Numbered from the stretch's first letter, positions 35,350 through 45,600 are shown. The stretch is DNA of 64,000 bases from Neisseria sp. MVDL19-042950 (GCF_030504625.1 NZ_JAUKWH010000001.1:1-64000); one strand, 5' to 3'. Notes: a model not told the origin generated them from the letters alone. Made by a program: numbers and translations.

Positions 35350-35991
35350 ATGAACAAACAAATCCGCCAAGAGATTTTCGAACGTCTCCGCGATGCTAAC
35401 CCGCATCCGACAACCGAATTGAATTTCAACAGCCCGTTCGAGCTGCTGATTGCCGTGCTGCTTTCCGCCCAAGCCACCGATGTGGGCGTGAACAAGGCGA
35501 CGGCAAAATTGTTTCCCGTGGCCGACAATCCGCAGGCCATGTTGGATTTGGGCTTGGAAGGCGTGATGGAATACACCAAAACCATCGGTTTGTATAAAAC
35601 CAAATCCAAACATATTATGGAAACCTGCCGCATTCTGCTCGAGCGGCACAACGGCAAAGTGCCGGCCAGCCGCGAGGCGCTGGAAGCCTTGCCCGGCGTG
35701 GGGCGGAAAACTGCCAATGTGGTGTTGAACACGGCTTTCCGCCAGCCGGTAATGGCCGTCGATACGCATATTTTCCGAGTGTCGAACCGCACGAAAATCG
35801 CACCCGGCAAGAATGTGCGCGAGGTGGAAGACAAATTGATGAAGTTCGTGCCGAAAGAATTTCTAATGGATGCGCACCACTGGCTGATTCTGCACGGCCG
35901 CTATACCTGCAAGGCACAAAAACCGTTGTGCAGTAAATGTATTATCAGCGATTTATGCGAATATCCGGCCAAACCGATGCCGCCGGTGTAA
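35350..35991 (+). CDS. nth: Endonuclease III (DNA glycosylase/AP lyase)
   Basis: Removes oxidised pyrimidines and nicks abasic sites in base-excision repair. The 213-residue protein has the helix-hairpin-helix LPGVGRKTA with catalytic Lys, the catalytic Asp in AVDTHIFRVSNR and a [4Fe-4S] cluster loop (CKAQKPLCSKCIISDLC, C-X6-C-X2-C-X5-C). The length is typical. Confidence 0.96.
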   Translation: MNKQIRQEIFERLRDANPHPTTELNFNSPFELLIAVLLSAQATDVGVNKATAKLFPVADNPQAMLDLGLEGVMEYTKTIGLYKTKSKHIMETCRILLERHNGKVPASREALEALPGVGRKTANVVLNTAFRQPVMAVDTHIFRVSNRTKIAPGKNVREVEDKLMKFVPKEFLMDAHHWLILHGRYTCKAQKPLCSKCIISDLCEYPAKPMPPV

Positions 35992-36023
35992 TGCCGTTTG
36001 CGCCGCACTATGCCGTTTGAGAT

Positions 36024-36065
36024 TTTCAGACGGCCTTTTTTATGTATTCGAGAGGCCGTCTGAAA
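36024..36065. terminator. DUS pair between nth and htrA-like gene
   Basis: TTTCAGACGGCCT and AGGCCGTCTGAAA with a 16-base loop containing T residues. Confidence 0.5.
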
Positions 36066-36194
36066 GAGTGTAAAGAAGATGTAAAATGCTTGTTTAAACA
36101 TATATTCACGCTTGTTTTTACCGTGCAGGAATATAGGTTTTCGTTTACAATCGGCGCCATCGAAAACCAACGGATAACCTTTAAAGGAAACACT

Positions 36195-37685
36195 GTGAAC
36201 AAAACGCCAAAATATATCGCCTTACTGACGGCTTCCGTATTGGCATTAAGCGGTTGCGACAAGGTAGAAAGTTTTTTCGGTAAGAGCAGTAAAGAAAGCG
36301 ATTTGGTGCAAAAAGTAGAAACCAAAACCGATTTCGGCAAAGTAGAAATGCTGCTGCCCGACTTCACCAAATTGGTGGAGCAGGAAGGCCAAACAGTCGT
36401 CAACATCCAAGCCGTGAAAGGCCCCCGCGCAGCTCGGAATAACGATAACGGTATAGATTTGAACCAGTTTCCCGATAACGATCCGTTTTATGAGTTTTTC
36501 AAACGGCTTGTGCCCAATATTCCCGATATGCCCGAGCAGGATGACGACGACGATTTGAACTTCGGTTCAGGTTTCATTATCAGCCCCGACGGATATATCC
36601 TGACCAACACCCATGTGGTGGCGGGCATGAACAACATCAAAGTTTTGCTGAACGACAAGCGCGAATATACCGCAAAATTAGTCGGTTCGGATTCGCAATC
36701 CGACGTGGCGCTGTTGAAAATCGATGCGCAAAACCTGCCTGTTATCAAAGTGGGCAACGCCAAAGAATTGAAGCCGGGCGAATGGGTGGCCGCCATCGGC
36801 GCACCGTTCGGGTTTGACAACAGCGTTACCGCAGGCATCGTGTCCGCCAAAGGCCGCAGCCTGCCGAACGAAAACTATACGCCGTTTATCCAAACCGATG
36901 TTGCCATCAACCCAGGTAATTCCGGCGGTCCGCTGTTTAACCTGCGGGGCCAAGTGGTCGGCATCAACTCGCAGATTTACAGTCGCAGCGGCGGCTTTAT
37001 GGGCATCTCGTTCGCTATTCCGATTGATGTGGCCATGAACGTGGCCGATCAGTTGAAAAACAACGGCAAAGTGCAGCGCGGCCAGCTCGGTGTGATTATT
37101 CAGGAAGTTTCTTATGATTTGGCCAAATCGTTCGGCTTGAGCAAAGCCAGCGGCGCGCTGATTGCCAAAGTGCTGCCCGGCAGCCCCGCCGCCAAAGCAG
37201 GTTTGCGGGTGGGCGATATCGTGCGCAGTGTGAATGGCGAAGAAATACGCAGTTCCAGCGACCTGCCGGTGATGGTGGGTGCAATCGCTCCGGGCAAAGA
37301 AGTTACCCTCGGCATTTGGCGCAAAGGCAAAGAGAGCAGCGTTAAAGTGCAGTTGGGCGCAACCGGCAGCGACGTAGATACCGGCGAAGCCGAAATCGAA
37401 GATCCGCTGTATGCGCCCAATGCCCAAGTTTTCAATGTCGACAATGTCGGCTTGAGTTTGCAGGTGCGCAATACCGGCAACACCAAGCGCTTGGTGGTGG
37501 CTAAAGTAGAAGGGGCGGCCGCACGTGCCGGTTTGAAGCGCGGCGATGAAATTCTGGCCGTTGGTCAGATTAATGTGGAAGACGAAAGCACATTCCGCAG
37601 CGCGCTCGAAGGAGCCGGTAAAAATGTGCCGCTGTTGGTACAGCGCGGAGGCAACACTTTGTTTTTGGCTTTGAATTTGCAATAA
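36195..37685 (+). CDS. HtrA/DegP-type serine protease, predicted lipoprotein
   Basis: A 496-residue envelope protease-chaperone. It starts at GTG after AAAGGAAACACT. The signal ends in lipobox LSGC, so it should be lipid-anchored, as in the meningococcal homologue. The catalytic triad is His in TNTHVV, Asp in SDVALL and Ser in NPGNSGGPL, followed by two PDZ domains at about 300-385 and 410-490. An upstream in-frame ATG at 36042 adds 51 residues that hide the lipobox and is rejected. It degrades or refolds damaged envelope proteins. Confidence 0.92.
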   Translation: MNKTPKYIALLTASVLALSGCDKVESFFGKSSKESDLVQKVETKTDFGKVEMLLPDFTKLVEQEGQTVVNIQAVKGPRAARNNDNGIDLNQFPDNDPFYEFFKRLVPNIPDMPEQDDDDDLNFGSGFIISPDGYILTNTHVVAGMNNIKVLLNDKREYTAKLVGSDSQSDVALLKIDAQNLPVIKVGNAKELKPGEWVAAIGAPFGFDNSVTAGIVSAKGRSLPNENYTPFIQTDVAINPGNSGGPLFNLRGQVVGINSQIYSRSGGFMGISFAIPIDVAMNVADQLKNNGKVQRGQLGVIIQEVSYDLAKSFGLSKASGALIAKVLPGSPAAKAGLRVGDIVRSVNGEEIRSSSDLPVMVGAIAPGKEVTLGIWRKGKESSVKVQLGATGSDVDTGEAEIEDPLYAPNAQVFNVDNVGLSLQVRNTGNTKRLVVAKVEGAAARAGLKRGDEILAVGQINVEDESTFRSALEGAGKNVPLLVQRGGNTLFLALNLQ

Positions 37686-37736
37686 TCGTGCAAAAAACGG
37701 TTTGAAGCCTTTCCACCATACCAATTTCAGAGCATA

Positions 37737-37769
37737 CTTTTCAGACGGCCTCAAAAGGCCGTCTGAAAT
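37737..37769. terminator. DUS hairpin after the htrA-like gene
   Basis: TTTTCAGACGGCCT and AGGCCGTCTGAAA separated by four bases. Confidence 0.55.
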
Positions 37770-37790
37770 CTTTTGGAAAGGAGCATTGCC

Positions 37791-38192
37791 ATGTCTACCA
37801 ATCCCAGCATTCTTTCTCACGTATCGCTCGGTACCAACCGTTTTGAAGAGGCGGTGGCGTTTTACGACAAAGTGTTAGCCTCTCTCGGTATCGGCCGTAT
37901 TCTCGATATAAGCGAACACCGCGCCGTGGCTTACGGGCGCGCCTATCCTGAATTTTGGATTCAGGCTCCGTACGACGGGCAGCCCGCACAAGCCGCCAAC
38001 GGCGTGCACGTTGCCTTTTACGCCGAAACCAGCGAAGAAGTCGATGCCTTCTATCAAGCGGCTTTGGCCGCAGGCGCGAAAGACGACGGCGCACCCGGCA
38101 CACGCCCTGATTACGGCAAAGAATATTACGGCTGCTTTGTGCGCGATTTGGACGGCCACAAAATCGAAGCAATGGCTTGGTTGGCCGAGTAA
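37791..38192 (+). CDS. VOC/glyoxalase-family protein
   Basis: A 133-residue protein with the paired beta-alpha-beta-beta-beta modules of the vicinal oxygen chelate fold. Possible metal ligands are His in SHVSLGT, His in GVHVAFYAE and Glu near the end (HKIEAMAWL). Close relatives are annotated glyoxalase/bleomycin-resistance-like; the substrate is unknown. Start after GGAAAGGAGCATTGCC. Confidence 0.75.
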   Translation: MSTNPSILSHVSLGTNRFEEAVAFYDKVLASLGIGRILDISEHRAVAYGRAYPEFWIQAPYDGQPAQAANGVHVAFYAETSEEVDAFYQAALAAGAKDDGAPGTRPDYGKEYYGCFVRDLDGHKIEAMAWLAE

Positions 38193-38211
38193 AACGGCTG
38201 GTGTTTAAGTT

Positions 38212-38245
38212 AAGGCCGTCTGAAAACCTGCTTTTCAGACGGCCT
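38212..38245 (+). terminator. DUS hairpin after the VOC gene
   Basis: AAGGCCGTCTGAAAA and TTTTCAGACGGCCT around five bases. Confidence 0.65.
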
Positions 38246-38368
38246 ATCTATATAAACGTAAACTATATAAACTTAACCGCATCGACAACATGCGCCTACT
38301 GCCCGCCGATACAGTCTTGTATAATCTTCCCTTTTCCGCACCACATTCCCTATTTGTTGAGAAAACTT

Positions 38369-39454
38369 ATGACCAAACCCATTATCCCGCGCGGCCCCGT
38401 GATGGCCGATGTCCACGCCTTTCATCTTACCGACGAAGAAAAACAACGCCTGCTCGACCCTGCTGTCGGCGGCGTGATTTTGTTCCGCCGCAATTTTGAA
38501 AACGTTGCCCAACTTAAAGAGCTGGTAAGCGAAATCAAAGCATTGCGCTCTCCCGAGCTGATTATCGCCGTCGATCACGAAGGCGGACGCGTGCAGCGGT
38601 TTATCGACGGCTTCACCCGTCTGCCCGCCATGAATGTGCTCGGCAAAATTTGGGATACGCAAAGCCCCGAAGCGGCCAAAGCTCAAGCCGAGCAGGTGGG
38701 CTGGGTGTTGGCAACCGAATTGAGCGCGTGCGGCGTAGATTTGTCGTTCACGCCCGTGCTGGATTTGAACTGGGGTCAATGTGCCGTAATCGGCAACCGC
38801 AGTTTCCACGGCAAGGCTGAAATCGTTATCGAGCTGGCGCTGGCTTTGCAGAAAGGCTTAAACAAAGGCGGCATGAAATCGTGCGGCAAACACTTTCCCG
38901 GCCACGGTTTCGTCGAAGGCGACAGCCACCACGTTTTGCCTCAAGACGACCGCAGTTTGAGCGAATTGGAAGCCGCCGACATCGTGCCCTTCCGCCGCAT
39001 GAGCGCGGCAGGCATGGCGGCCGTGATGCCCGCGCATGTGGTTTACCCGCAAGTCGACAGCCAACCGGCGGGCTTTTCGGCCAAATGGCTGAAAGATATT
39101 CTGCGTGAAGATATCGGCTTCAACGGCGTGATTTTTTCAGACGACCTCACTATGGAAGGCGCGTGCGGGGCGGGCGGCATCAAAGAGCGGGCAAAATTAT
39201 CGTTTGATGCCGGCTGCGACATCGTGTTGGTGTGCAACCGCCCCGATTTGGTCGACGAATTGCGCGAGGGCTTTATGATTCCGTCCAACCCTGCATTGGC
39301 AGACCGCTGGCAATACATGGCGAACACCCTGCCCGCCAAAGAAGCCACTGCCGTGATGGAAACGCCTGAATTCAAAGCCGCTCAAGCCGCCACAGCGAAA
39401 CTGGCCACGCCGAAAGATGTTGCCGGCGGCGTGAAAGTAGGCGAAGCATTTTGA
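38369..39454 (+). CDS. nagZ: Beta-N-acetylhexosaminidase
   Basis: A 361-residue cytoplasmic glycoside hydrolase family 3 enzyme that removes N-acetylglucosamine from muropeptides during cell-wall recycling. Motifs are AVDHEGGRVQRF, the acid/base loop KHFPGHG and the nucleophile Asp in FSDDLTMEGA. The closeness to meningococcal NagZ is strong. Start at ATG after TTGAGAAAACTT. A frame reaching 38177 crosses a DUS terminator and is not used. Confidence 0.95.
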   Translation: MTKPIIPRGPVMADVHAFHLTDEEKQRLLDPAVGGVILFRRNFENVAQLKELVSEIKALRSPELIIAVDHEGGRVQRFIDGFTRLPAMNVLGKIWDTQSPEAAKAQAEQVGWVLATELSACGVDLSFTPVLDLNWGQCAVIGNRSFHGKAEIVIELALALQKGLNKGGMKSCGKHFPGHGFVEGDSHHVLPQDDRSLSELEAADIVPFRRMSAAGMAAVMPAHVVYPQVDSQPAGFSAKWLKDILREDIGFNGVIFSDDLTMEGACGAGGIKERAKLSFDAGCDIVLVCNRPDLVDELREGFMIPSNPALADRWQYMANTLPAKEATAVMETPEFKAAQAATAKLATPKDVAGGVKVGEAF

Positions 39455-39476
39455 GTGCCAAAAGCCGGGCAAGCTG

Positions 39477-39514
39477 AAAAAGGCCGTCTGAAGACAAGGT
39501 TTTCAGACGGCCTT
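39477..39514 (+). terminator. DUS hairpin terminator after nagZ
   Basis: AAAAAGGCCGTCTGAA and TTCAGACGGCCTT arms with a loop of about ten bases. Confidence 0.65.
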
Positions 39515-39748
39515 GCTTGTATTCGGGCTACGTAAAATTTTTTAGAACTTGGCGGATACGCCGTCGGCGGCGTGTTTTTATCCGTGTGCCATCTACATTC
39601 TGTGTGCAAAGGTTTTAGCCTAAAAATCAGGCTGCACGGTTGAAAGCCTTAACGAATAAGCGCAAAATGTCCGCAATTTTCCGCCGCGTTTTATGTGGCG
39701 GTTTACCGACACCGACAATACAAAAGACAAAGAGATAAAGAAGACATT

Positions 39749-40918
39749 ATGAGTGATAATTTACATCCCGAAACGCTGGCGATACGCGGTGCCAAAAGCC
39801 AGACCGAATACAACGAACACAATCAGGCTTTGTTTTTAACCAGCAGTTTTATGTTTGATGATGCCGCGCAGGGTGCGGCTTTGTTTGCGAAAGAAATCGA
39901 CGGCTACACCTATTCGCGCACGGCGAATCCTACCGTAGCGGCTTTCGAACGGCGCGTTGCCTGCTTGGAAGCGGGCGAGGGCGGTGTGGCAACTTCTACC
40001 GGCATGTCGGCGATTCAGGCGGCCATGTTGACGTTTTTGAAGGCGGGCGACCATCTGGTTGCCAGCCGCAGTCTGTTCGGTACGACGGCGGGTTTTATCA
40101 ACGGCGTGGTGGCCAAGTTCGGTATTGAAATCACGTTGGTATCGCAAACCGATTTGGCCGAATGGCGGGCGGCGGTAAAAGAAAATACCAAGATGCTGTT
40201 TTTGGAAACGCCTTCCAACCCTTTGAATGAAATCGCCGATATCGAAGCCTTGGCCGGTATTGCCCGTAGCGCAGGCGCACTTTTGGTGGTGGATAACAGC
40301 TTCTGTTCCCCCGCCGTCCAGCAGCCGTTGAGATTGGGTGCGGATTTATCGGTGCAGTCGGCAACCAAAGCGATTGACGGGCAAGGCAGGGTGCTCGGCG
40401 GGGTGGTTTGCGGTAAAAACGAACTGATTAAAGAAATCGCCATGTATTGCAATTCGACGGGGCTGGCTTTGTCGCCTTTTAGTGCATGGGTGCTGCTCAG
40501 CGGCGTGGAAACTTTGTTTGTACGCATGGAAAAGCAGGCGGCCAATGCGTCGGAGATTGCGGATTGGCTGCGTAGGCAACCGCAAGTGAAAGCGGTTTAC
40601 TATGCCGGTTTCGAGGACCATCCGCAGGCCGATTTGGTGCGCAAACAGCAGGCTTCGGGCGGTATCGTGGTGGCTTTTGAAGTGGAAGGCGGTCAAGAAT
40701 CTGCTTGGAAAGTGATTAATTCGGTAAAACTGTTTTCCAAAACCGCCAATCTGGGCGATGTGCGCTCCACCATCACACACCCGTGGACGACCACGCACGG
40801 CAGAATGGCCCCCGAAGCGAAACGGGCGGTGGGCATCGAAGCGGGATTATTGCGTTTGTCGATAGGTTTGGAAAATACGGCGGATTTGATTGCTGATTTG
40901 CAACAGGCATTGGCATAA
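39749..40918 (+). CDS. metZ: O-succinylhomoserine sulfhydrylase
   Basis: A PLP enzyme of the Cys/Met metabolism family that forms homocysteine directly from O-succinylhomoserine and sulfide. The 389-residue protein has the PLP lysine in SVQSATKAIDGQG and the YTYSRTANPT substrate motif. The SATK-x-IDGQGR form is characteristic of MetZ rather than MetB. It links to the sulfide produced through CysI. Start after AAAGAAGACATT. Confidence 0.92.
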   Translation: MSDNLHPETLAIRGAKSQTEYNEHNQALFLTSSFMFDDAAQGAALFAKEIDGYTYSRTANPTVAAFERRVACLEAGEGGVATSTGMSAIQAAMLTFLKAGDHLVASRSLFGTTAGFINGVVAKFGIEITLVSQTDLAEWRAAVKENTKMLFLETPSNPLNEIADIEALAGIARSAGALLVVDNSFCSPAVQQPLRLGADLSVQSATKAIDGQGRVLGGVVCGKNELIKEIAMYCNSTGLALSPFSAWVLLSGVETLFVRMEKQAANASEIADWLRRQPQVKAVYYAGFEDHPQADLVRKQQASGGIVVAFEVEGGQESAWKVINSVKLFSKTANLGDVRSTITHPWTTTHGRMAPEAKRAVGIEAGLLRLSIGLENTADLIADLQQALA

Positions 40919-40961
40919 GTTTCAGACGGCCTCTTGCTGTTTGACGGAGAGGCCGTCTGAA
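40919..40961. terminator. DUS pair between metZ and the DUF2788 gene
   Basis: TTTCAGACGGCCTC and GAGGCCGTCTGAA with a 15-base loop. Confidence 0.5.
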
Positions 40962-40986
40962 TAAACAGGCAAAGAAAGGAAGCAAT

Positions 40987-41193
40987 ATGGATGAAGCGGT
41001 ATTCGCCGAATGGGCATTGAAAATCTGTTTGACGGGGCTGGTGATTTTGCTGGGCTTTATCGTTTGGCATTTGGGCAAAGAATCGAAAGCTGGAAAATTC
41101 GGCATGTTTATTTTGTTTCTGGTGCTGGGCTTGGGCGTGTTCGGCTTCATTTTTAAAAACGTGTTGATTGAGTTTTTTGTGTTGTCGAAATAA
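40987..41193 (+). CDS. DUF2788-family small membrane protein
   Basis: A 68-residue protein with two transmembrane helices (about 12-30 and 40-62) joined by a basic loop GKESKAGKFG. The family is short, conserved in beta-proteobacteria and uncharacterised. Good ribosome-binding site AAAGGAAGCAAT. Confidence 0.75.
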   Translation: MDEAVFAEWALKICLTGLVILLGFIVWHLGKESKAGKFGMFILFLVLGLGVFGFIFKNVLIEFFVLSK

Positions 41194-41206
41194 GGATATT
41201 TGTAAA

Positions 41207-41239
41207 GGCTGTCTGAAAAACGTGTTTTCAGACGGCCTT
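41207..41239 (+). terminator. DUS hairpin with one degenerate arm
   Basis: AGGCTGTCTGAAAA pairs with TTTTCAGACGGCCT across a G-T mismatch. The first arm is a one-base variant of the uptake sequence. Confidence 0.6.
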
Positions 41240-41270
41240 GTACGGTTGGTTGGAGTTGGATATAAAAAAG

Positions 41271-42122
41271 ATGAAGATGGATTCACTATATTGGCAGGCA
41301 GGCCGTTTTACGGTTGATTTGGCACGGCCCAAAATCATGGGCATCGTCAATCTCACCCCCGATTCGTTTTCGGACGGCGGCACGTATTCGCAAACCGTTC
41401 AGACGGCCTTGAAGCATGCCGGTCAGCTTTTAAAAGACGGCGCGGATATTCTCGATGTCGGCGGCGAATCAACGCGGCCGGGGTCGGATTACGTATCACC
41501 CGAAGAAGAATGGGCAAGGGTGTCGCCCGTGTTGCAAGAGCTGGTGGCGTGGAATGTGCCCGTGAGTTTGGATACGCGCCGCACCGAAGTAATGCGGCGG
41601 GCATTGGAGCAGGGCGGAGTGGACATCATCAACGATGTTTCCGCTTTAAGCGACGACGGTGCGGTAAATTTGCTGGCGCGGCAAACCGATACCGGCATCT
41701 GCCTGATGCATATGCAGGGAATGCCGGCCACCATGCAGGAAAATCCGCAATATCAAGACGTGGTTAAAGAAGTTGCCGATTACTTGAACGGGCGTGCGGC
41801 AGTGTGCGAAGCGGCAGGTATCGCCCGCGAACGCATCGTGCTCGACCCGGGTTTCGGTTTCGGCAAAAAACTGCCGCACAATATCGCGTTGATGCGGCAT
41901 CTTGAAGAATTGATGCGGCAAACCGCCTTGCCTTTGCTCGTGGGCGTATCGCGCAAACGCATGATAGGCGAGCTTACCGGCGAAGAAAACGCCGCCGGGC
42001 GCATACACGGTAGCGTGGCGGCGGCTCTGGCCGCAGTTGCCCGAGGCGTGCAGATTGTGCGTGTGCACGATGTGAAAGCTACCGCCGATGCCTTGAAAGT
42101 ATGGAGCGCGTTGGGCGTTTGA
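41271..42122 (+). CDS. folP: Dihydropteroate synthase
   Basis: Condenses p-aminobenzoate with hydroxymethyl-dihydropterin diphosphate in folate synthesis; sulfonamide target. The 283-residue TIM-barrel has signatures [16 protein letters not shown] and [11 protein letters not shown] and the late GVSRKRMIG and GSVAAA motifs. The start may be ATG 41271 or ATG 41277. It lies upstream of glmM, a common bacterial order, with a DUS terminator between. A DUS is embedded in codons near 41400. Confidence 0.95.
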   Translation: MKMDSLYWQAGRFTVDLARPKIMGIVNLTPDSFSDGGTYSQTVQTALKHAGQLLKDGADILDVGGESTRPGSDYVSPEEEWARVSPVLQELVAWNVPVSLDTRRTEVMRRALEQGGVDIINDVSALSDDGAVNLLARQTDTGICLMHMQGMPATMQENPQYQDVVKEVADYLNGRAAVCEAAGIARERIVLDPGFGFGKKLPHNIALMRHLEELMRQTALPLLVGVSRKRMIGELTGEENAAGRIHGSVAAALAAVARGVQIVRVHDVKATADALKVWSALGV

Positions 42123-42136
42123 ATATGAAGCACACA

Positions 42137-42171
42137 AAAGGCCGTCTGAAAACAATTTTCAGACGGCCTTT
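42137..42171 (+). terminator. DUS hairpin terminator after folP
   Basis: AAAGGCCGTCTGAAAA and TTTTCAGACGGCCTTT with a three-base loop; a strong symmetrical stem. Confidence 0.8.
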
Positions 42172-42270
42172 GATATGAATAAAATTTCAACCGAAAAACC
42201 TTGTAAACCGCTGGATACCGTAGCAGGGCTGCTTTACAATACAGGTTCAAGTTTAAAGGGAGAGTTTTGT

Positions 42271-43623
42271 ATGGCAAAGAAATATTTCGGTACCGATGGT
42301 GTGCGCGGTGAAGTCGGCCAGTTTCCGATTACTCCCGATTTCGTATTAAGGCTTGGTTATGCGGCAGGCCGAGTGCTGGTGCAACATGACAGCGAACAAA
42401 AACCGACTGTTATCATCGGCAAAGATACCCGTATTTCAGGCTATATGCTCGAAGCCGCACTGGTGGCGGGGTTTACCGCAGCCGGTGTCAATGTGATTCA
42501 AACCGGCCCGCTGCCTACGCCCGGCATCGCCTATCTTACCCGTGCCCTGCGTCTTTCGGCCGGCGTGATGATTTCTGCCTCCCATAATGTTTATTCCGAC
42601 AACGGTATCAAATTCTTTGCCGAAGGCGGCTTGAAATTAAGCGACGAAATCGAACTGGAAATCGAAGCCAAGCTGGACGAAGAAATCCAAACCCAGCCTT
42701 CGGAAAAACTCGGCCGCGCCCGCCGCATCAGCGGAGCGGACGACCGCTATATCGAATTCTGCAAATCCACTTTCCCCGCCAACCTTGATTTGCGCGGCTT
42801 GAAACTGGTGGTCGATACCGCCAACGGTGCCGGTTATCACGTTGCGCCGAAAGTGTTTCACGAGCTCGGCGCCCAAGTGGTTTCCATCGGCGACGAACCC
42901 AACGGTTACAACATTAATGAAAAATGCGGAGCCACCCATCCGAAAGCATTACAGGCTGCCGTGCTGCAAAATGAAGCGGACTACGGCATCGCGTTGGACG
43001 GCGACGGCGACCGCTTGATTATGGTCGACAAAAACGGAAAAGTGTATGACGGCGACAACCTGATTTACGTGATTGCCAAAGCTCGGGCCGTGGAAGGGGT
43101 GCAAATCGGCGGCGTGGTCGGCACGGTAATGACCAATATGGCGATGGAGCTGGCCTTGAAAGAGCAGGGAGTGGCGTTTTGCCGTGCCAAAGTCGGCGAC
43201 CGCTACGTGCTGGAGCAACTGCACCAGCACGGCTGGTTGATCGGCGGCGAAGCCAGCGGCCATATTTTGTGCATGGATAAACACAATACCGGCGACGGCA
43301 TTATTTCCGCCCTGCAAGTGTTGGCGGCCCTGCGCATTTTGAAGCGCGACTTGGCCGCGGTGTGCGCCGATTGGCAGGCTTTCCCGCAAACCATGATCAA
43401 TGTGCGTATCCAGAAAGGGCAAGATTGGCAGAGTGCATCGAAAGACGTGCTGGCCGAGGTGGAAAAAGAGCTGGAAGGCAAAGGCCGCGTCGTGCTGCGG
43501 GCTTCCGGCACGGAACCGGTGGTGCGCGTGATGGTGGAAGCGCGCCAAACCGATTGGGCCAAAAAAGGTGCCGAGCGCATTGCTGCTGCGATTCAAGCGG
43601 GAGCGTCGCCGGTTAAAAAATAA
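42271..43623 (+). CDS. glmM: Phosphoglucosamine mutase
   Basis: Interconverts glucosamine-6-phosphate and glucosamine-1-phosphate for UDP-GlcNAc, peptidoglycan and LOS synthesis. The 450-residue protein has the phosphoserine loop ISASHN, the metal loop DGDGDR and the phosphate-binding [12 protein letters not shown]. Start at ATG after AAAGGGAGAGTTTTGT, giving the canonical [11 protein letters not shown] beginning. The earlier in-frame ATG at 42175 is rejected. Confidence 0.96.
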   Translation: MAKKYFGTDGVRGEVGQFPITPDFVLRLGYAAGRVLVQHDSEQKPTVIIGKDTRISGYMLEAALVAGFTAAGVNVIQTGPLPTPGIAYLTRALRLSAGVMISASHNVYSDNGIKFFAEGGLKLSDEIELEIEAKLDEEIQTQPSEKLGRARRISGADDRYIEFCKSTFPANLDLRGLKLVVDTANGAGYHVAPKVFHELGAQVVSIGDEPNGYNINEKCGATHPKALQAAVLQNEADYGIALDGDGDRLIMVDKNGKVYDGDNLIYVIAKARAVEGVQIGGVVGTVMTNMAMELALKEQGVAFCRAKVGDRYVLEQLHQHGWLIGGEASGHILCMDKHNTGDGIISALQVLAALRILKRDLAAVCADWQAFPQTMINVRIQKGQDWQSASKDVLAEVEKELEGKGRVVLRASGTEPVVRVMVEARQTDWAKKGAERIAAAIQAGASPVKK

Positions 43624-43711
43624 TTTCAGACGGCCTGATTCGCAGTGGGCATAACCCGACGTTTTACTCACTTAAAAATTAACTTATAAGTAATAGGAAT
43701 GGGCAAGCGCG

Positions 43712-44395
43712 ATGTTTGCACTCTTAGAAGCATTTTTCACACAATACGGCTATGCCGCTGTTTTCTTCGTGTTGGTTGTCTGCGGGTTCGGTGTGCCGAT
43801 TCCGGAAGACATCACACTGGTTGCCGGCGGCGTGATTTCTGGTTTGGGATACGCCAATGTGCATATAATGTTTCTAGTCGGCATGGTAGGCGTGTTGGTC
43901 GGAGACGGCTTGATGTTTACCGCAGGGCGGGTGTTTGGTCATAAGATTCTCAAAGTACGCTTTGTTGCCCGCGTGATGACACCGAAGCGTTACGCCCAAG
44001 TGCAGGAGAAATTCGACAAATACGGCAACAGGGTATTGTTTACCGCCCGCTTTCTGCCCGGTTTGCGCACACCGATCTACATTACCGCAGGCATCAGCCG
44101 CAAAGTGTCTTATCTGCGCTTTTTGATAATGGACGGATTGGCCGCGCTGATTTCCGTGCCGGTGTGGGTGTATCTCGGCAATTACGGTGCCGAAAATACC
44201 GATTGGCTGTTGGAAAAAGTGCATCAGTTTCAAGCCGTATTGTTTGTGTTGTTGGGCATCGGCGCGGTAGTGTTGCTGTATTTCTGGTGGAAAAAACGCC
44301 AGCGTTTGCGTTTCTACCGCGAACATTTGCGCGAATTGAGGGCAAAGCGGAAGGAGCGCAAAGCCGCCCGTAAAGCAGGGCGGGCGGCGGAATAA
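43712..44395 (+). CDS. DedA-family membrane protein
   Basis: A 227-residue polytopic inner-membrane protein of the DedA/SNARE-associated family: N-terminal re-entrant region with GFGVPIPEDITLVAGG, then ARFLPGLRTPIYITAG with the conserved arginines, and a C-terminal helix with a very basic tail. DedA proteins support lipid-carrier recycling and envelope homeostasis. The basic tail (KRKERKAARKAGR) is cytoplasmic. Confidence 0.88.
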   Translation: MFALLEAFFTQYGYAAVFFVLVVCGFGVPIPEDITLVAGGVISGLGYANVHIMFLVGMVGVLVGDGLMFTAGRVFGHKILKVRFVARVMTPKRYAQVQEKFDKYGNRVLFTARFLPGLRTPIYITAGISRKVSYLRFLIMDGLAALISVPVWVYLGNYGAENTDWLLEKVHQFQAVLFVLLGIGAVVLLYFWWKKRQRLRFYREHLRELRAKRKERKAARKAGRAAE

Positions 44396-44399
44396 AATC

Positions 44400-44428
44400 A
44401 AAGGCTTTCAGGCCGTCTGAAAGCCTTT
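44400..44428 (+). terminator. Terminator after dedA with a DUS in its loop region
   Basis: AAAGGCTTTCA and TGAAAGCCTTT form the stem; GGCCGTC is the loop. A single uptake sequence is thus built into an ordinary terminator. Confidence 0.75.
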
Positions 44429-44513
44429 TATATTTGTTGGACAATAAATAGCCGGTTTGTGCCGTTTGCTGAATTTCGGACGGCCTGACCGGATTGACAC
44501 GGAAGAAAGAACG

Positions 44514-45482
44514 ATGACTGAAAAAATTTACGGAGACGGCGCGTTCCGCCGCGAATCGCTCAAAGGCTCGACAATTGAAAACACTTATGCGGGCGCGCTT
44601 TCCTTTATGCGCCGCCGCTACACGCGTGATTTGACCGATGTCGACGTGGTGGTGTCCGGCGTGCCGTTGGATTTGGCCACCACCTTCCGCCCCGGCGCGC
44701 GTTTAGGCCCGGCCGCCATCCGTGCCGCCAGCGTGCAGTTGGCCGAATTGAATCTTTTCCCGTGGGGCTTTGATCCGTTTGACGATTTGGCGGTAATCGA
44801 TTACGGCGACTGCTGGTTTGACGCGCATCAGCCGTGGACAATCCGCGAAACCATCGTCCAGCACGCCCGCGACATCATCCAAAACAGCAACGCCAAAATG
44901 CTTACGTTCGGCGGCGACCATTTCATCACTTATCCGCTGTTGCAGGCACATGCCGAAAAATACGGCAAGCCTTTGAGCCTGCTGCATTTCGATGCCCATT
45001 GCGACACTTGGCCGGACGATGCGCCCGAATCTTTGAACCACGGCACCATGTTTTACAAAGCCATCAAAGAAGGTTTGATCGAGCCGAAAACTTCAGCACA
45101 AGTCGGTATCCGCACTTGGAACAGCGACTTCATGGGCATGAACATGCTGTTTGCGCCGTGGATTAATGAAAACGGCGTTGAAGCGACGGTAAAACGTATT
45201 TACGACATCATCGGCGACAACCCCGTTTACATGACCTTCGATATCGACTGCCTCGACCCCGCTTTCGCTCCGGGCACCGGCACGCCCGTTCCCGGCGGTT
45301 TGAACTCGCATACCGCTCTGGGCATTGTCCGCGCGCTGGGCGATTTGAATATTGTCGGTATGGACGTGGTGGAAGTGTCTCCGGCTTACGATAACGCCGA
45401 GATTACCGCCATTGCCGCCGCGCACGTGGCCGCCGATATGCTGTGCCTGATGCGCAATAAGAAAGTGGCGGGCAAGTGGTAA
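44514..45482 (+). CDS. speB: Agmatinase
   Basis: Hydrolyses agmatine to putrescine and urea in polyamine synthesis. The 322-residue ureohydrolase has all manganese motifs: GGDHFIT, DAHCDT and DIDCLDPAFAPG. Start at ATG after CGGAAGAAAGAACG. The arginine decarboxylase gene is not adjacent in this window. Confidence 0.92.
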   Translation: MTEKIYGDGAFRRESLKGSTIENTYAGALSFMRRRYTRDLTDVDVVVSGVPLDLATTFRPGARLGPAAIRAASVQLAELNLFPWGFDPFDDLAVIDYGDCWFDAHQPWTIRETIVQHARDIIQNSNAKMLTFGGDHFITYPLLQAHAEKYGKPLSLLHFDAHCDTWPDDAPESLNHGTMFYKAIKEGLIEPKTSAQVGIRTWNSDFMGMNMLFAPWINENGVEATVKRIYDIIGDNPVYMTFDIDCLDPAFAPGTGTPVPGGLNSHTALGIVRALGDLNIVGMDVVEVSPAYDNAEITAIAAAHVAADMLCLMRNKKVAGKW

Positions 45483-45600
45483 TTTGCCGATGCGGTGGTC
45501 AATGCAGGAAATGACCGCTCGTCATCGGATTGTCATCGACATTCGAGTTTTCTTTACAATGGCATCACCTGTGGGTGAAACCCGTATGGAGGATGGCATC

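Noticed and set aside
36678-37820. 380-codon minus-strand frame opposite the htrA-like gene
   Set aside because: Antisense shadow with His/Phe/Ala-rich translation and no family features.
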